Part shown: piece after piece, positions 11,823 through 25,400 of the stretch
How the letters are laid out: each line of letters begins with the position of its first letter
Position numbering within the stretch: position 1 is the first letter of the stretch
Assembly (NCBI GenBank): GCA_963931865.1
Contig: OZ007512.1
Coordinates: 12,842,756 to 12,906,755, forward strand
Length of the DNA: 64,000 nucleotides
Direction of reading: 5' to 3'
Source of the DNA: Axinella damicornis
Lineage: Eukaryota; Porifera; Demospongiae; Axinellida; Axinellidae
Position numbers and translations under genes: made by a program
The notes under the pieces: model-generated
Databases searched by the model: none
Told to the model about the DNA's origin: nothing
The model's input: only the letters and a program-made list of their open reading frames with translations

Positions 11823-12936
11823 ATGTAAGTGTCACGCTCGACTAAATGTAAATGACGTGGACATTGGTCCGGAGGAAGTACATACTTAAGTATAGGTAAT
11901 GAAACACATGCATGCACATTCAGAACTGTAGCTATGGACACACTTTCATCTTCTATTGGACCAGGTGTTGTCCTTTAAGAGACCTGGTCAAACCCGTAGT
12001 GGAAGAGGCTCTCTGGACTAGCGAGAACGAACTACCACAGTACGAATTCTCTGCAAAGGAGGAACGTTTTGAGTCATGGATGAAAGACCTACGCAAATGG
12101 GGGGCGATCTGTGTGCACGGGTGCCCACCTACTGAGGAGGGAGTAGTTGATTTCCTAACAATGGTTTCACCGCTGTGGCCAAGGACATACCACCCTACTA
12201 ACATTGTCCATCTTGAAGCAACACCAAAATCAAAATCAGTACAGTTGGCCTACACTGTGAAGGACCTTGAACTGCACACTGACTATGCCGACTACCTTCC
12301 TCCTCCTAAACTGGTGGGATTGCTCTGCACTGAGCTGAACGCACCCAAGCAGTATACGACCACTTTCATTACAGATTGTTTCAAGGTGATTCAAGATCTG
12401 AGACAAGAGGATCCGGAAACCTTTCGTGTTCTGAGTACAACACCTTTAAAACGTGGACGTCATCGATTGGTTATTGAGGAAGAGTGTGACCCTTCAGAAC
12501 TACGGATGTACCAGAGAAGTTTCATCCTGGAAGACCCAGTAGTTTGCATGGACGGCGACAAGATCCAGCGTATTCACATACGTCGGGGGATGTTGGACTT
12601 AGTCTGGGGTCCCATGACGATGAGTGCGTAAGGAGGTACTACGAAGCATATGAGAAAGTGTACAATTTGATAAGTGATCCCAAGTACACACAGGGGTTTG
12701 TCCTTAAACCCGGAATGATGCTCGTATTTGACAACTACCGTGTGTGTCATGGAAGATCTGAGATCCACCCTTCAACCCACCGCGTAGGGAAGATAGCTTA
12801 CATTAGCGAAGATGGTTGGTGTAATCGATGGCGCCTGATGTTAGGACAGAAGTCTGGTCTCGACATCAAGTGGCTTTACGGTTGCTCAGATGAAGCACTG
12901 GCAATTCTTGCACAACAGAACGAAAACTTGAAATGA
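11823..12936 (+). pseudogene. BBOX1: BBOX-a: gamma-butyrobetaine/trimethyllysine dioxygenase-like gene with a 4-nt deletion
   Basis: Fe(II)/2-oxoglutarate dioxygenase of the TauD/BBOX type, a family that hydroxylates trimethyllysine or gamma-butyrobetaine in carnitine synthesis. The coding part joins 11823-11824 to 11965-12936, and the intron (GTAAGT...CCAG) splits the ATG itself, giving MCCPLRDLVKP. The iron ligands H105 and D107 are in LELHTDYADY; the distal His is in FDNYRVCHGR. The usual N-terminal zinc-binding domain of about 100 residues is absent, so an unbroken protein would have about 325 residues against nearly 390 in vertebrate BBOX1. Compared with BBOX-b, 4 nt are missing near 12590, so the frame stops at 12631, before the distal His; the rest (to 12936) reads on in another frame. 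It lies head-to-head with CrAT1. BBOX versus TMLHE identity is uncertain; the HTDY context is closer to BBOX. The break could also be an assembly error. Confidence 0.85.
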
Positions 12937-13339
12937 ATATCTAGAAAGTAGAATTAAAGATGTAGAAATGCTGTAGCCTTGTTCGGTTAATTCCCAGGAG
13001 ACCTGGAGGCGTGGGAACGAGGTTAGAAATGCTGTAAGTGTCCAGTACTCACATAATTATCACAGTGCTGCATGTGTATGATGTCATCAGCTAGACCTAT
13101 AAAATATTTTTGTCGGGTTTATAAACACTGTATTTAATAGCTTGTCAATTTTTGACCACACTTCTTGTTCATGCAGCTCTTATTTGATATCATATCCGAT
13201 GATCGACCTGTGTATCGATCACTTGCACGACATTGAGTGTAAGGTACACATTAGGTACAACGTGCTTTTTGTTTGATATAAATGAGATGCCTAAACAAAA
13301 TGTAAGACTTAGTGTACTATTTATTTTATTTTATTTTTA

Positions 13340-13470
13340 TTTTATGAGAAACCACCATGTAGAGTGGCTAACGAGGTAACCGGAATAGCATGAATGCTAA
13401 TATTAACCAGTACCCCGGGACCAACGGCTTTACATCCCCTCCGAAGGATGCGGTTAGTACTCCTGTACTG
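13340..13470 (-). mobile_element. SINE body fragment
   Basis: Shares the GGCTTTACATCCCCTCCGAAGGATGCGG-type segment and GTGGCTAACGAGG start with the SINE at 36841, but lacks the tRNA-like head. Preceded by an A/T-rich (TTTTA)n stretch. Duplicated at 52555-52685. Confidence 0.5.
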
Positions 13471-13906
13471 TAGTTACTACAATGCATTAGTGGTGCACTT
13501 GACAGTATTCATAAATTATATAGGAGCATACCCACATTATAAAATTATACATTGTGTTTTGCCCTTGTCTACATTGAAAGACCACAATCGCTGACAGCTA
13601 TAAAAGTAGATATCTCCATTATAGCTAACGCCTCTCATCATTACAGTGACTTATACATGGCCAAAAAATACGAAAGTGGTCCATACAACCTCTCATATTC
13701 GATGCATGAAGGATTGATTTCCAGACCTGTCCCAGTGTCCCTATACTGGTGAATTAGGTCAAATGAACTTCATGCATCAGCATGCAACAAGCTTCCTACC
13801 TTAATTAAATTGAGCTATAGTACTTTGTAAAACCATTATCACTAAAATCAATTCTGCATCCAACCAACTTAAATATAGACACACATGTACCATTAAGGTT
13901 CAACTA

Positions 13907-13948
13907 GCCTCGTTCCCAGGCCGCGTAGCTTGCATGGGAACGAGGGTA
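13907..13948. repeat. CCTCGTTCCCAGG foldback, example of a short dispersed family
   Basis: Inverted CTCGTTCCCAGG/CATGGGAACGAG arms. Other members: 12977-13025, 14455-14505, 14580-14625, 19628-19672, 31411-31460, 36066-36157, 36219-36266, 37883-37923 and copies right of 52 kb. Confidence 0.8.
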
Positions 13949-13972
13949 AGGCTCAACTTGTCAAATCCACAG

Positions 13973-16900
13973 CTACGTGAGTGTCTTGGCAGCCGCCATA
14001 ACATTGCGCATCTCCGTCAAGCTCTCCATCAGAGCCTGGCCGTACTGCTGGCTGTCTGTGTCGTGGTAATGGCGAAATGAGGTAATAGCAAAGATCACCT
14101 GCTTCTCCTGTAGGTTGTAGCACACTCCATAGCCTTCCTCTACATCTGGAGGGTGGCATGCAACGATGTCGTTATGAGTACTGGATACCTGAGTGAGAGA
14201 AGAGACAGATCCATTACAGCTAACCCAGGAGTGGTTGACCTCTTTGAACCTGGGAGTCTAGCAGGACACTGTCCGTAGTGGAACTATGCACACTCCAGAC
14301 GACACACTACAAAGCCAGCACCATCTTGATCACATCTTCGAGAATGGCTGCATCCACATTCTCCAGTACCGTCTGTAGTCGCTCGTTATTAGCTGCAAGT
14401 ACGAGTGTGACATCACCTATATATGTATGGGGCCAGTGAGCAATATAGTCGCCTAGGAGTCTCGTGCCCAGGCCGTATGAGGGTCTGGGAACGAGACTAG
14501 TCGCCAAGGAGAACAAGGATAGCTGCAAGTACGAGTGTGACATCACCTATGTATGGGGCCAGTCAGCAATATAGTCGCCTAGGAGTCTCGTGCCCAGACC
14601 ATATGAGGGTCTGGGAACGAGACTAGTCGCCAAGGAGAACAAGGATAGCTGCAAGTACGACCTGGTGGATGTAATCAGAGTATCCACGAGGTCTGAGAGC
14701 AGGATCCGAGGATACCGATCTATTTCTGGCAGTGGTACTGTACACTCGAATGAAACTAAAAATCAATTATGCATTATTCACTTCCCCCCAAAATTACACT
14801 CCTGGTAGGGGAAAAATTGTGCCGCGTAATGTAAATAAATAATCAAACCTCATAGCTCGCAGGAAAGGCCTACAAAGATTCTGACTACACCGTCGTGATC
14901 GCTATCATGCAGTTAGACAAACCCATAATAATTGTGCTGAGACTCACCTTGGTGGTGGAGATACAAGCGCTGCCGTCGGCCGCCATTGCTCGATCGTTCT
15001 CTTCGACGTTGGTTGCCAGTACAGTCATACGAAGGGCCCACAAGTTTCTGACCACACAGCCGTAATCGCTGTCGTTCACTGACGCTTACATACCAAAACT
15101 CACCGTGCTGGCAAAGTTGTAAGTGCTGTAATAACTTCGTGTCTTCCCTTTGGCCGCCATTGCTAGCGATCGACTGAGTGCGGTTGCCACGTGGCACGTG
15201 CGTTAATTGGAACTAACTGCGATACGCTACGGCGAGTCGCAGCCGGCGTTGCATGCAACGGCTACCAGGAGTGCGGTTGCCCCTCGAATAAAAAAATTAA
15301 AAAAAAATAAAAATCACATCTTTACCCTGTTCTTCAACTAAACTACCAGTACTAAAATAAATATCCGACTGATACCTGGCTGGTCGTGGGGTTGTAGTCA
15401 TGGATTCGTGAGTAGGTCTCATCCTTGAATATGCCAGGTGTCTCCATCCTCATTTCTGTGGCTAGAATCTTCAGCGTCATCAGATGCCGGTCCATTGCTT
15501 GGCCTGAGATTGCCTTGTGGATGGGGTTAAGACCAGTTAGAGTAGCTACTAAGATTGCCTTGTGGATGGGGTTAAGACCAGTTAGTGCTACTCACGTGAC
15601 CCTCAACGAATCAGACGCCTCAGAATCGATCACATGACGGAGCATTAATAAGCTTAATGCACACTTTAGTGTGCATTATCTAGATAGTGCACACTTTTCA
15701 AAGATCAAAGGCTGTCTCGGGTCAGTGAGTTGCACTAAGCAGTTTAGATACCAGTTTGCAGTGCATTACGGGCTTTAGTGCACTCGGGCAATCTAGTTAA
15801 CGGTCTCGGGCGGATAATGCACTCGCCTTCGGCTCTTGCATTATCTCGCCCTCGACCGTTAACTAGATTGCCCTCGTGCACTAAAACCCGTAATGCACTG
15901 CAAAGTGGTATCTAAATATTACTTAGAGTAGCTACTAAGATTGCCTTGTGGATGGGGTTAAGACCAGTTAGAGTAGCTACTAAGATTGCCTTGTGGATGG
16001 GGTTAAGACCAGTTAGAGTAGCTACTAAGATTGCCTTGTGGATGGGGTTAAGACCAGTTAGAGTAGCTACTAAGATTGCCTTGTGGATGGGGTTAAGACC
16101 AGTTAGAGTAGCTACTAAGATCGCTGTTATATTTGCATGGAAGCAGAAAGTAGGTCTTGTATCAAAGCATTTGCAAAAGCAACTTATGGTGTAGTAATAA
16201 GTAAAATTATCCAGGTGTGCAAAATCGAGTGAGAATGGGATAGCTGAATTTACTGCTCTCTCAGCCTGATCAATGCTTCATACATACTGATGATGCCACT
16301 CCATATGTGCGCTCACTGGGGGTGAACCGGCTTCAAGACTAATCTCAACTCTTCTGTAAAATATTCGAGCTCATAGGCGGTGGAACTGGTCTGATGATCA
16401 ACTGCTTTGGCTTGCAGCCTCTGCATGAACACATACTGCCTCCACTATACTGTGCCTGACCAAAGCTCAAATGCTTCCGCCGCCCCTGGAACTCGGTTTT
16501 AAATGTCTCCATCAGTGGAGCACGAGTGTATGTTTAATGTCATAATTTTCTATACTGATTGCCCCGGCACATTCTGATGTCATTGACAGTCATGTGCAAC
16601 TGCTCCATGCATGGGGGAGGTATCCACTTCCGGGTGGGTACAATCGGTGGACTGGAATGAATCATGGACCGGACTGGACTGGAATCCTAAAATTAGTTAT
16701 GAGTGAGTGGTGAGCAGGACATTGCTGATGTATGCATACCGGTACTATCATACTTACGTCATTGACACGGACAGTGTGGGCTTTTATTGCCTGTACCAGG
16801 GAGTTAGCCTTTTCTTCAACCTGAGAAAGTGATCATACGCAGAGTATTACACAAGGAGAATCACCTGAAGATTCCAATTGAGAACTAAGTCACCCTGCAC

Positions 16901-18004
16901 TGAATATAACCTTGGTTAATGGAGCCTCAAGAACGCCAAGATGGGTCATGAATATCATTAACAACACTACAAGCTGCAAGTACGTGTTCAAATACAAAGA
17001 AAGCTTTTACTTGACACTGTTGGACTATACCTATACTAGGGTACTTCACTTTCGCCATTACGATGACTGAGCGTTCAGTTGAAACATCGGCAAACTCGGT
17101 ACCAGAGAACCTTCTAATCCATTTATGCAGGACCCAACTGAGAATCCACCACTTCGAAGATACTTCATTTCCGTGCTGTTTGCCTTGCCATTACTTTTAG
17201 GTTTGAATATGCCTTACTTTCAGTAAACAAAAACAACACTACAATTAACTCACTGATGCATTGCTGTCACTCATTGTCTTCACAAACGTCAACGATGCGC
17301 TGGTGGTGGATCGAACGATCTCTAGCCTGCCTAGCTTGTACCACCATTGTCTTGCAGCCTCATAATGTGTGAAAGTCAGGTTCTTGTACAACCTACAAGA
17401 GAAGTATCTTTCATTATTAGGGCACCCTGCAGAGGTTGAAATAAGGATTACATGTTGAGCGGTCAAATGTCCTAGCACTTTAGATTTTGATTGGTCATTT
17501 ACAAAATATGCTAGATCATGCCAGTCACCAAAAATAAATCAAAAGAGCATGAAAGTGTGTTCTCCAAGCTGCACTCAAATCCATGTTGGTTGTGTATATA
17601 TGAATTTGGTTGACTACTCATGCATAAAGAAAGAGAGAATGGCAGATTCCAACCAGGTACATTTGGGTCATGCACTTAGGTGATTGTATTCACGCATGTT
17701 GACTGGTCACGCCTACAGAACAAGTGCATTTGTGTTGCAGTCATTTTAGTTTAATGTACGGAAATTGACCGATATCTGCATGTTATTTCGACCTCTGCAC
17801 TGGCAACAAGCCTGTCATCACAGTGTGGTTACTTGTAATAAGCCAATTGGATAGCATGTTGGATGAAACCATCAGGTGACAATAGGAAAGACTTGATCAG
17901 GTTCTTTCCAAAGTCTGTGAAGGCGAATACCTCAACATCAGCATCACGTATCAAACTGCGGTTGGCCGGGGGAGTGGTGTGTGAGTGTGAATGTGTGTAT
18001 GTGT

Positions 18005-18049
<45 letters not shown>

Positions 18050-19563
18050 GTAAGATAAAATCATACTTTGGTGCATTGCACACTTGAAATGTATCTTAAT
18101 AATTAATTTATTCGAGGGGCGACCGCACTCCTGGTAGCCGCGGTTAAATGGTAGCACAAGCTAAGTGTGACAGTTCGTTCCAATTATCACACACACGTGT
18201 GTACCATGATAGCTATATATAGGGACGATCAGAAATTATTTAGAGTGCTCTCAAGTAGCATTCATAGCCGCGTTGCAACCCGGTTGCGGCTCTCCGTAGC
18301 GCAAGGTAAGTATTGGAATTCATTCCAAATAACGCACATGCCACGTGGCAACTATGCTCAGTCGATCGCGAGCAATGGCGACCAAAAGGAAGACAAGAGC
18401 ACTCACAACTTAGCCAGCATGGTGAGTTCCAGCATGTAAGTGTCAGTGAACGACAGCGATCACGGCCGTGTGGTCAGAATCTTTGTGGGGCCTTCGTAGA
18501 CTGTACTGGCAACCAACGTTGAAGAGAGCGATCGAGCAATGGCGGCCGACGGCACAACAAAAGCGCTTGTATCTCCACCACCAAGGTGAGTTTCAGCACC
18601 AAAATTGTACGGTTGGGACAGTGCATGATAGCGATCATGAAGGTGTAGTCAGAATCTTCGTACGCCATTCCTATCACTCGAATGAGTTATTTACATTAAT
18701 TACGCGGCACAATTTTTCCTATACCAGGAGTGTAATAGGTGGGAGCAGCAAGACTACAATTAAGAATGCATTTTACCCACAGGTCAGTAATCTGATGGAC
18801 GACTATACCCTGATCCACTTTTGCTTCAGATGAACTGGAGTTTTCTGAACTCAGCTTTTGCTCAACTGTTTGCTGGTAGGTTTGATCAATGACCTTATCC
18901 TGTAAGGACTTGTAAGTTTTGGCCCTGACTCTCTTGAAATGGGTCAATGTGTGCAAATGCACCACTCCCTGAACAATGAGTGGTACTTTATGCTATGCTA
19001 TAATATGAATGATCAACAAAGTCTCCAGTTTACAGCCCTTGTGGAACAGCCGTGAGGTGCCTGCGACTCACACTCGGAAGCATGCAGCAACACAGGGTAC
19101 GGGTGGTACATGATTGCCGAGCAAGGCCACCATTTGACACTGTTGATGCTGTAGCTGGGTCTCACATAGCAAGACCCTCACAGAAAGGAGAGTCTGGTTA
19201 ACTGCATGCCCACATACGTATAAGACATGTTCAGATACCCACACCAACTGGCTGTGCGCACAGGGGGGAGCCTGGGAACGAGGCTATTGCACATGCACAT
19301 ACCTGTCCATGTTTTGCTTGGCAGCCTCAATGTCCCTGGCACTCTCACTGGAGATATTCCACTGCAGGTGCTCAGCTGGAGACAGGACTGAGCCATCCAC
19401 GTTGGAGGCCTCTCCCAGGATATCGTACTGCAACCTGTGGGGGGAGAGGTACGTATTCAGCAAGAATGTTTGAAAGAGAAGGGACTACCACAGCAAGGGG
19501 AGGTACGTGGATGTGAATGGTAGCACACTGAGTGATTATCTTTTGTGCACACCAACACACCCA

Positions 19564-19600
<37 letters not shown>

Positions 19601-22464
19601 GTGCTGTGACCTGGTTGCATACTCCCTAGCCTCGTTCCCAGGCTGCGTGGGAGGCCTGGGAACGAGGCTACATACTCACTTTGAAATGATATCCAGGCAG
19701 AAGTTTTGGGCTGCCATCAAGACAGTCCCATCTGCAGGTGCATGGTCCAGATTGAGACCGCACAACCCATCCTCTCCCGCCAATATCTGTGTGGGTGAGA
19801 GGGTATGTGCACATGTATGCCCTTATATTCTGCTTGTCACAAACTGAAAATTAACTGCTGTACAGCAGTTAATTTTCAGTTTAGCAACAGTTACTGCAAA
19901 TCTAACTTATTACATGAAGTTTCAAAGGACATGAAACTAATGATGCACATTGCTTTCATTATGCCTCACTTGCTAGCTGTGTATCAGAGAACGCGGTATC
20001 AGAGATAGTCTCGTTCCCAGACCCCGAACGCGCAAAAAAGGGGTCTGGGGACAATGCTACATGCTGCCTGACCTTCGAGGGGCGTGACCACGTGACGTAA
20101 TCAATAGATTCCAGATGAAAATGGCAAATTCGACATGTTTGATGATGCCCAGTAAAGCGGTGAGAGATATTCTTTGTACCAACGAAGGCAGCACTCCTCT
20201 TCGCGTCGTTCTGGGCTGTATCTACCAAGTCTACTTAGCCGACACGGAAACTGCGAAGCAATTTATTGCTCTAGCTAAACTCTGATTGGCCATCCCACAT
20301 TCCAGACATCAACGTCATAGGGTCGAGCTGACTGTAGCATTGTCCCCAGACCCCTTTTCTCGCGGGTTGGGGTCTGGGAACGAGACTATATCAAAGAACG
20401 CGGTAGCGTTCTCTATTTAGGGATGGCCAAGGAAATTTCGATTTTACCATACTGATGCACCAGCAGGATAACGGCCAAAGAAGCTACAACCCCCCAAACC
20501 AAGCATGCAGACAGAATGATACTGCCTAGCAGTTCACAAAAACACTCACAAACGTACCTTAGAGTGCGCGGGAGTCGATGAACAAGTCGCGGAGAAAAGT
20601 CCGATTTCGTCATCTTCTTTCTTCTTTCTTCCTCTTTCTTTCTTTCTCATAACAAAACTTTGCCCAAGGATAGCTCACCAACTAAACCACTTCTTGAGCT
20701 AATTTACGTACAGGACAACACCGCTATCGCCGTAGTACTCGCCATGATCACGTTTGTCTACAAACTGGCAAGACTAGCAGTTTTAGCTAGCTACGATCCG
20801 ATGGCATTCTAGCACGACGCCATTTTGAGGCAATGAGGTCACGTGTTCGCCAATTGCGCATGCGCAATCCAAAATGCAAGCACATTCTTTTTGCTTGTGA
20901 TGGCTGCGTTTGGTACACTAACAGAATCCCTGTGAATCTGTCATCTGGTGGCTCTTACTGCTACGAGGAATTTCTACCAACCTGTTCTTGTCAAAATGTA
21001 TTGTGACTATGCCATCATGGAGGCGTGGCTTTCTTTTCATGACGTAACTACAGTGCAGAACTGTGAGGCTAGAGTTTTGGATTCCATTGCGAGCACATGA
21101 CCTACACGGCTGCATCGAGCTCTCTGATCCGATGAAGGGTGAATGCCCCACCCCTCATCCGCAAAGGCAACAATAACAGCAACATCAAAAAAATATTTAT
21201 TTATTATTATTATTAATGGAAACTAAATGAAGCATTAAAGCCTGCTCAGTGCCCAGCAGAAGGTCCACGTCCATCAAGAGAGACCATCGCAGCTTTGTTG
21301 ACATGGTGATCGCCTCATAGTCTCGGGCCTAGGAACGAGGCTGATTAAGTAACAGCAACTTAAAATCTGGGATACATCCAGTTCCCCGTACCCTTATGGT
21401 GACGTGACGTTGCACGTACCATGACTAAGAAGTTACACATTTCATGCGCTCGAAAAAGTACGCAAACTAGTGGCAAAAAATTTTCTGAGAAAAATAAAAA
21501 GGATTCAGTGATGGCCTGTCACATTCGGAATTATTCCACTCCTCGAAAAAGCTAAGAAACAAGGAGAAATGCCTTTAACCAGGCTCAGTCCCATCCCCTC
21601 CCTAAATTCTACATTTTATAATAGGATGGGACTGAGCCTGGTTAAAGGCATTTCTCCTAGTTTCTTAGCTTTTTCGAGGAGTGGAATAATTCCGAATGTG
21701 ACAGCCATCACTAAATCCTTTTAATTTTTCGCAGAAAATTTTTTGCCACTAGTATAATTATATAAAGTTTAGACACTATCCACAAAGACAGCTCAAGATT
21801 TTCAACCATGGAGATTGGATAAGGATATTCCTATAGTACTGCGTTACTGTGTTCTATAGTTGAACTCAAGTGGGCACCCACAAGATTCCTTAGTGCGATC
21901 GACATTGCTAAGTGTGACTGGCACTATCAGAATAACGTCCCTTATTCAAATTGTGTTTGTAGTCAGACTGGTGTATATGCAGGGGTCCAGAGATACAACA
22001 ACAATGCAGAACTCTAACCTGTACAACAGAATCAAACCATCTGTTAGCGCTGTTAAACTTGCTCCCGTTGCCATGCATACAGCGGTTGAGCACCATGGTG
22101 GACTGTGGGTCAGAGTAGGGGGAGTGTGGGCAGAGGGGGGAGGTTGAGGTGGAGGGGAGACCCCGGTCCAGGCAGAGGACAAACTGGGCACGCTCCATCA
22201 CGTCCAGGTTGGATTTGTTGAGAGGGTCTGTGTGTTGGAGGGAGGTGTAGCTACATGCAGGGCCTGTGTTAACATCTGACGCTCTGATATAACAGAGGAC
22301 TCTTGTACTATATGCATCTAGAATGATTAGGTTTGTACAAATGTTAATTGTCATAATTTATGGAGAGGTTTGGACAAACATATTGTAAATGGTGAAGATC
22401 AAGTTTTTGCTGACAAGATCTAGCTTCCTCAGAAGCTTCCCAGTAGCTCCTTCAGGATAACGTG

Positions 22465-22499
<35 letters not shown>

Positions 22500-25400
22500 G
22501 CATTGTCAAAGCTAAAGCTAACTAGTGCATACATAAATAGTGCTTATAATCGCATTTGGTAAAAGAGTTCCGAATCTCAGCATCAATTTTAAAGATGCGT
22601 ACCGTAGTTAGCTATCATGATTACACATGATTCACATTACACTAATTACAGGGACATACCCTTCATGAGCCTCTCCCTGGCATGGTACCAGATGTCCCTT
22701 CGTTCTGCAGTGAGGATACCCACAGGGTGATTGGCTGGATTGGGTGTTGCCCTTAGAATGCGGTAGAGCTCCTCCACAACATGGCAACCAGGGGCCACAG
22801 CTAGACCACCTCCAGGGACCTCATAGAGTAGATCCAGCTTGAAGATCTACAGCGGGGAAAGGTAAGTGCAGTAGAACCTGTCCATAGTGGTCACCCATGG
22901 GACCAGTACTTTCAGCCACTACAGGCAGGTGGCTCCTTAGCAGTAGTGACCATGATAGAGAGGTGGCTGCTGACCACTAAAGACAGGTTCCCTGTAGTAC
23001 TGCAATTGAATTCCATGCACTGAAACAAAGGATTAATTCTACGGCAAAAAAAAACAACTGTTTCCTTGTGTTTGTAAGGAAATCATAACAAAATGTGACA
23101 TTTCAGAACTAACGATATACATCCGAATGAGCAAACCTCCTGCAGAGTTCCTGGAGAAACATGCTCATTCCAGTGCTTCTGCGATGTTTCATTTTATGTT
23201 GTGAGTGGCACTTCCAAGTTGATTTGTTAGGCGCAGATTCAGGAAACATCTTTTTTTAGCTGTGAAATCGGCATCTTAGCTGCAAACTACCAAGTGAGTT
23301 TCATGCCGTTCATGGATAGGATGGCTATGGCTACAAGGCGTGGGAACTTTACCACAAATAGCTCCAGTTTACATGGCAAAAACTTTGTTGCTAAGGAACT
23401 GTGTGAAGAAGATGTTACTAGGGATCTTTATCTGTGGTGTAAGCATTGAAAATTCAAAGCTGTTTATGCTGCTGGGAATTTAATTAGGCCATAAAATAAT
23501 ATGTTATCATAGCTGCAGTTTAAGGAACTTTGTTGCCAAGGAACAAGGATGTTACTAGGGAACTTTATCTGTGAGGTGGCCACTATACACAGGTTCCACG
23601 CACCCAGAGGAGGTTGCATAGTTCGACAAGAATTTGACTAATATTTTGCCAGTGACTTTATTGTGATAAAAGATGTCTTGGCCTGACCTGAGACCAATCA
23701 GAACAGTGAGTGGAGTGACATTACATCATACTTTGTTTACTTGCATTCCACAGTACATAAATTTGCTCACAAGCAGTCCAAGTTGAGTTTCTCATGGGAC
23801 TCAGGTTGGGCTCAGACATCTTTTGTCGACATGGACTCGCTGGAAAAGCTTTGATGCCCAACCCCCCAAAATCACTCAATTCATTATAGGACCACGTCCA
23901 ACCTCCTCTGAGTTCCACCCTATAATGAGTTGCAATGTTAATTCTTGTTACAGCCCTGCATACGTGTCCGTTCCTCATGACGATAATGTGTCTGGAGTTG
24001 TGTATAGGTGTCTTCCTCAGAGTGCCTCTACCACTGGGACCAGGGATCCTGCAATGGGAGTACATGTCGTACTGGGACATGCACAGCGGACGATCGCGGT
24101 GGAAATCAGGAGGAACAGACTCGCTGGAGGGATGGAGTATGGAGAGGAAGGAGTTAGAGGGGAGAAGGGTGCACTTAAATATGATAGGCCATACTAGTTA
24201 GTGAGGCAGCTGCAGAAGCTTTACAGGGTGTAGTTTTATTATTTAATATACATTATACCATACTTAGGCTATTCTAACCAATCACGTTACAGTATTTGCG
24301 GGAAATAACGGGTCATATATCCCGCGGCCGGCCGCGCGCGCATACCGTAAGTGATCGCGTGCTAGAGAAAGCGAAGGCTAAGCTGTTAGTCTAGCCCAGG
24401 AGACTTGGGCCTTTACCGCTGCCTCAGTCAAGTATCACGGATGCCTCTGCCACTGATCGGTGAGTGTCTACACCATAGTATCCATGTTTACACAGCGTAC
24501 TCAGTTTAGAATAGCCTAAGTATGGTATAAGTTAGTTGTATCCCTGGCCAGCGGGATGTATGACCCTATATCCCTTGGGAAAGGTCAGTGCTTTCGTTCC
24601 GCCTCGGAAGTGCCTCGGGCTTCGCCCTCGGCACTTCCTCGGCTCCACTCAAGCACTGACCTTTCCTGCGGGATATAACGGGTCATACATCCCGCTGGCC
24701 AGGGATATAACCTATACATATTTACCATTCATTTGGTTGCTATTGCGTATGGTCTGAGCAAGATAGAGGAGCTCTCTCATTCCTGATGCAACCCAGCAGT
24801 GCTAGATCCCTGGCTTTAATCAGAATTCTTCAAACATGAAATTAGCTTCTCAAGAATACACTTCTTCAACAATGAGTGAACCCTAACCATATGAGAAACA
24901 GCCCATTCAGCTCACTTCAACACTCTGGGAAGCCCCAGGCAGTGATAATCGGTTGAGAATCGGTTGAGGGCACAGCTCACTCTCTTCTATTCCCAGGGTT
25001 AATAAGTTTCTCATGATGGGACTCTATCCTATCAGGAGTGCTAGTACCTAGCAATAGACCATTTTCCACGTGATGTCACTTCCTGTGTACTAATTAATCG
25101 GCATTGCTGGATTGCCCTGATTTTCACCTAGAATATACTGTACGAGATGCTTAGATGATATCTCAAGTTTGAGTGCATTAGCTTGTTGTTTTCCAGAGTT
25201 ACGTACCAGTGAAGTTTGTCTATTTCCCATAGAGAATATGTATTAGGGGGGGCAACTTTTGCCCCCCCTAATACATTCTCTATGGGAAATGGACAAATTT
25301 CACTGGCTCATAACTCCTGTACCCAACGAGCTAATGCACTCAAACTTGAGATATCATCCACGTACCTCAAACAGTACATTCTAAGTGAAAATCAGGGCAG

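Larger units (their letters stand above)
1..22500. repeat. Left copy of the block duplication
   Basis: Matches 40019-61900 in order, with offset 40018-40020 at the left edge, 39215-39225 over BBOX and the CrAT2 3' half, and 39291 at exon 7. Differences are mostly indels in repeats and element insertions. Confidence 0.9.

Noticed and set aside
13552..13752. Possible small exon ending GLISRPVPVSLYW after a TTACAG acceptor
   Set aside because: Protein-like but only 35 residues, no partner exon found, and absent from the spacer right of the BBOX remnant.
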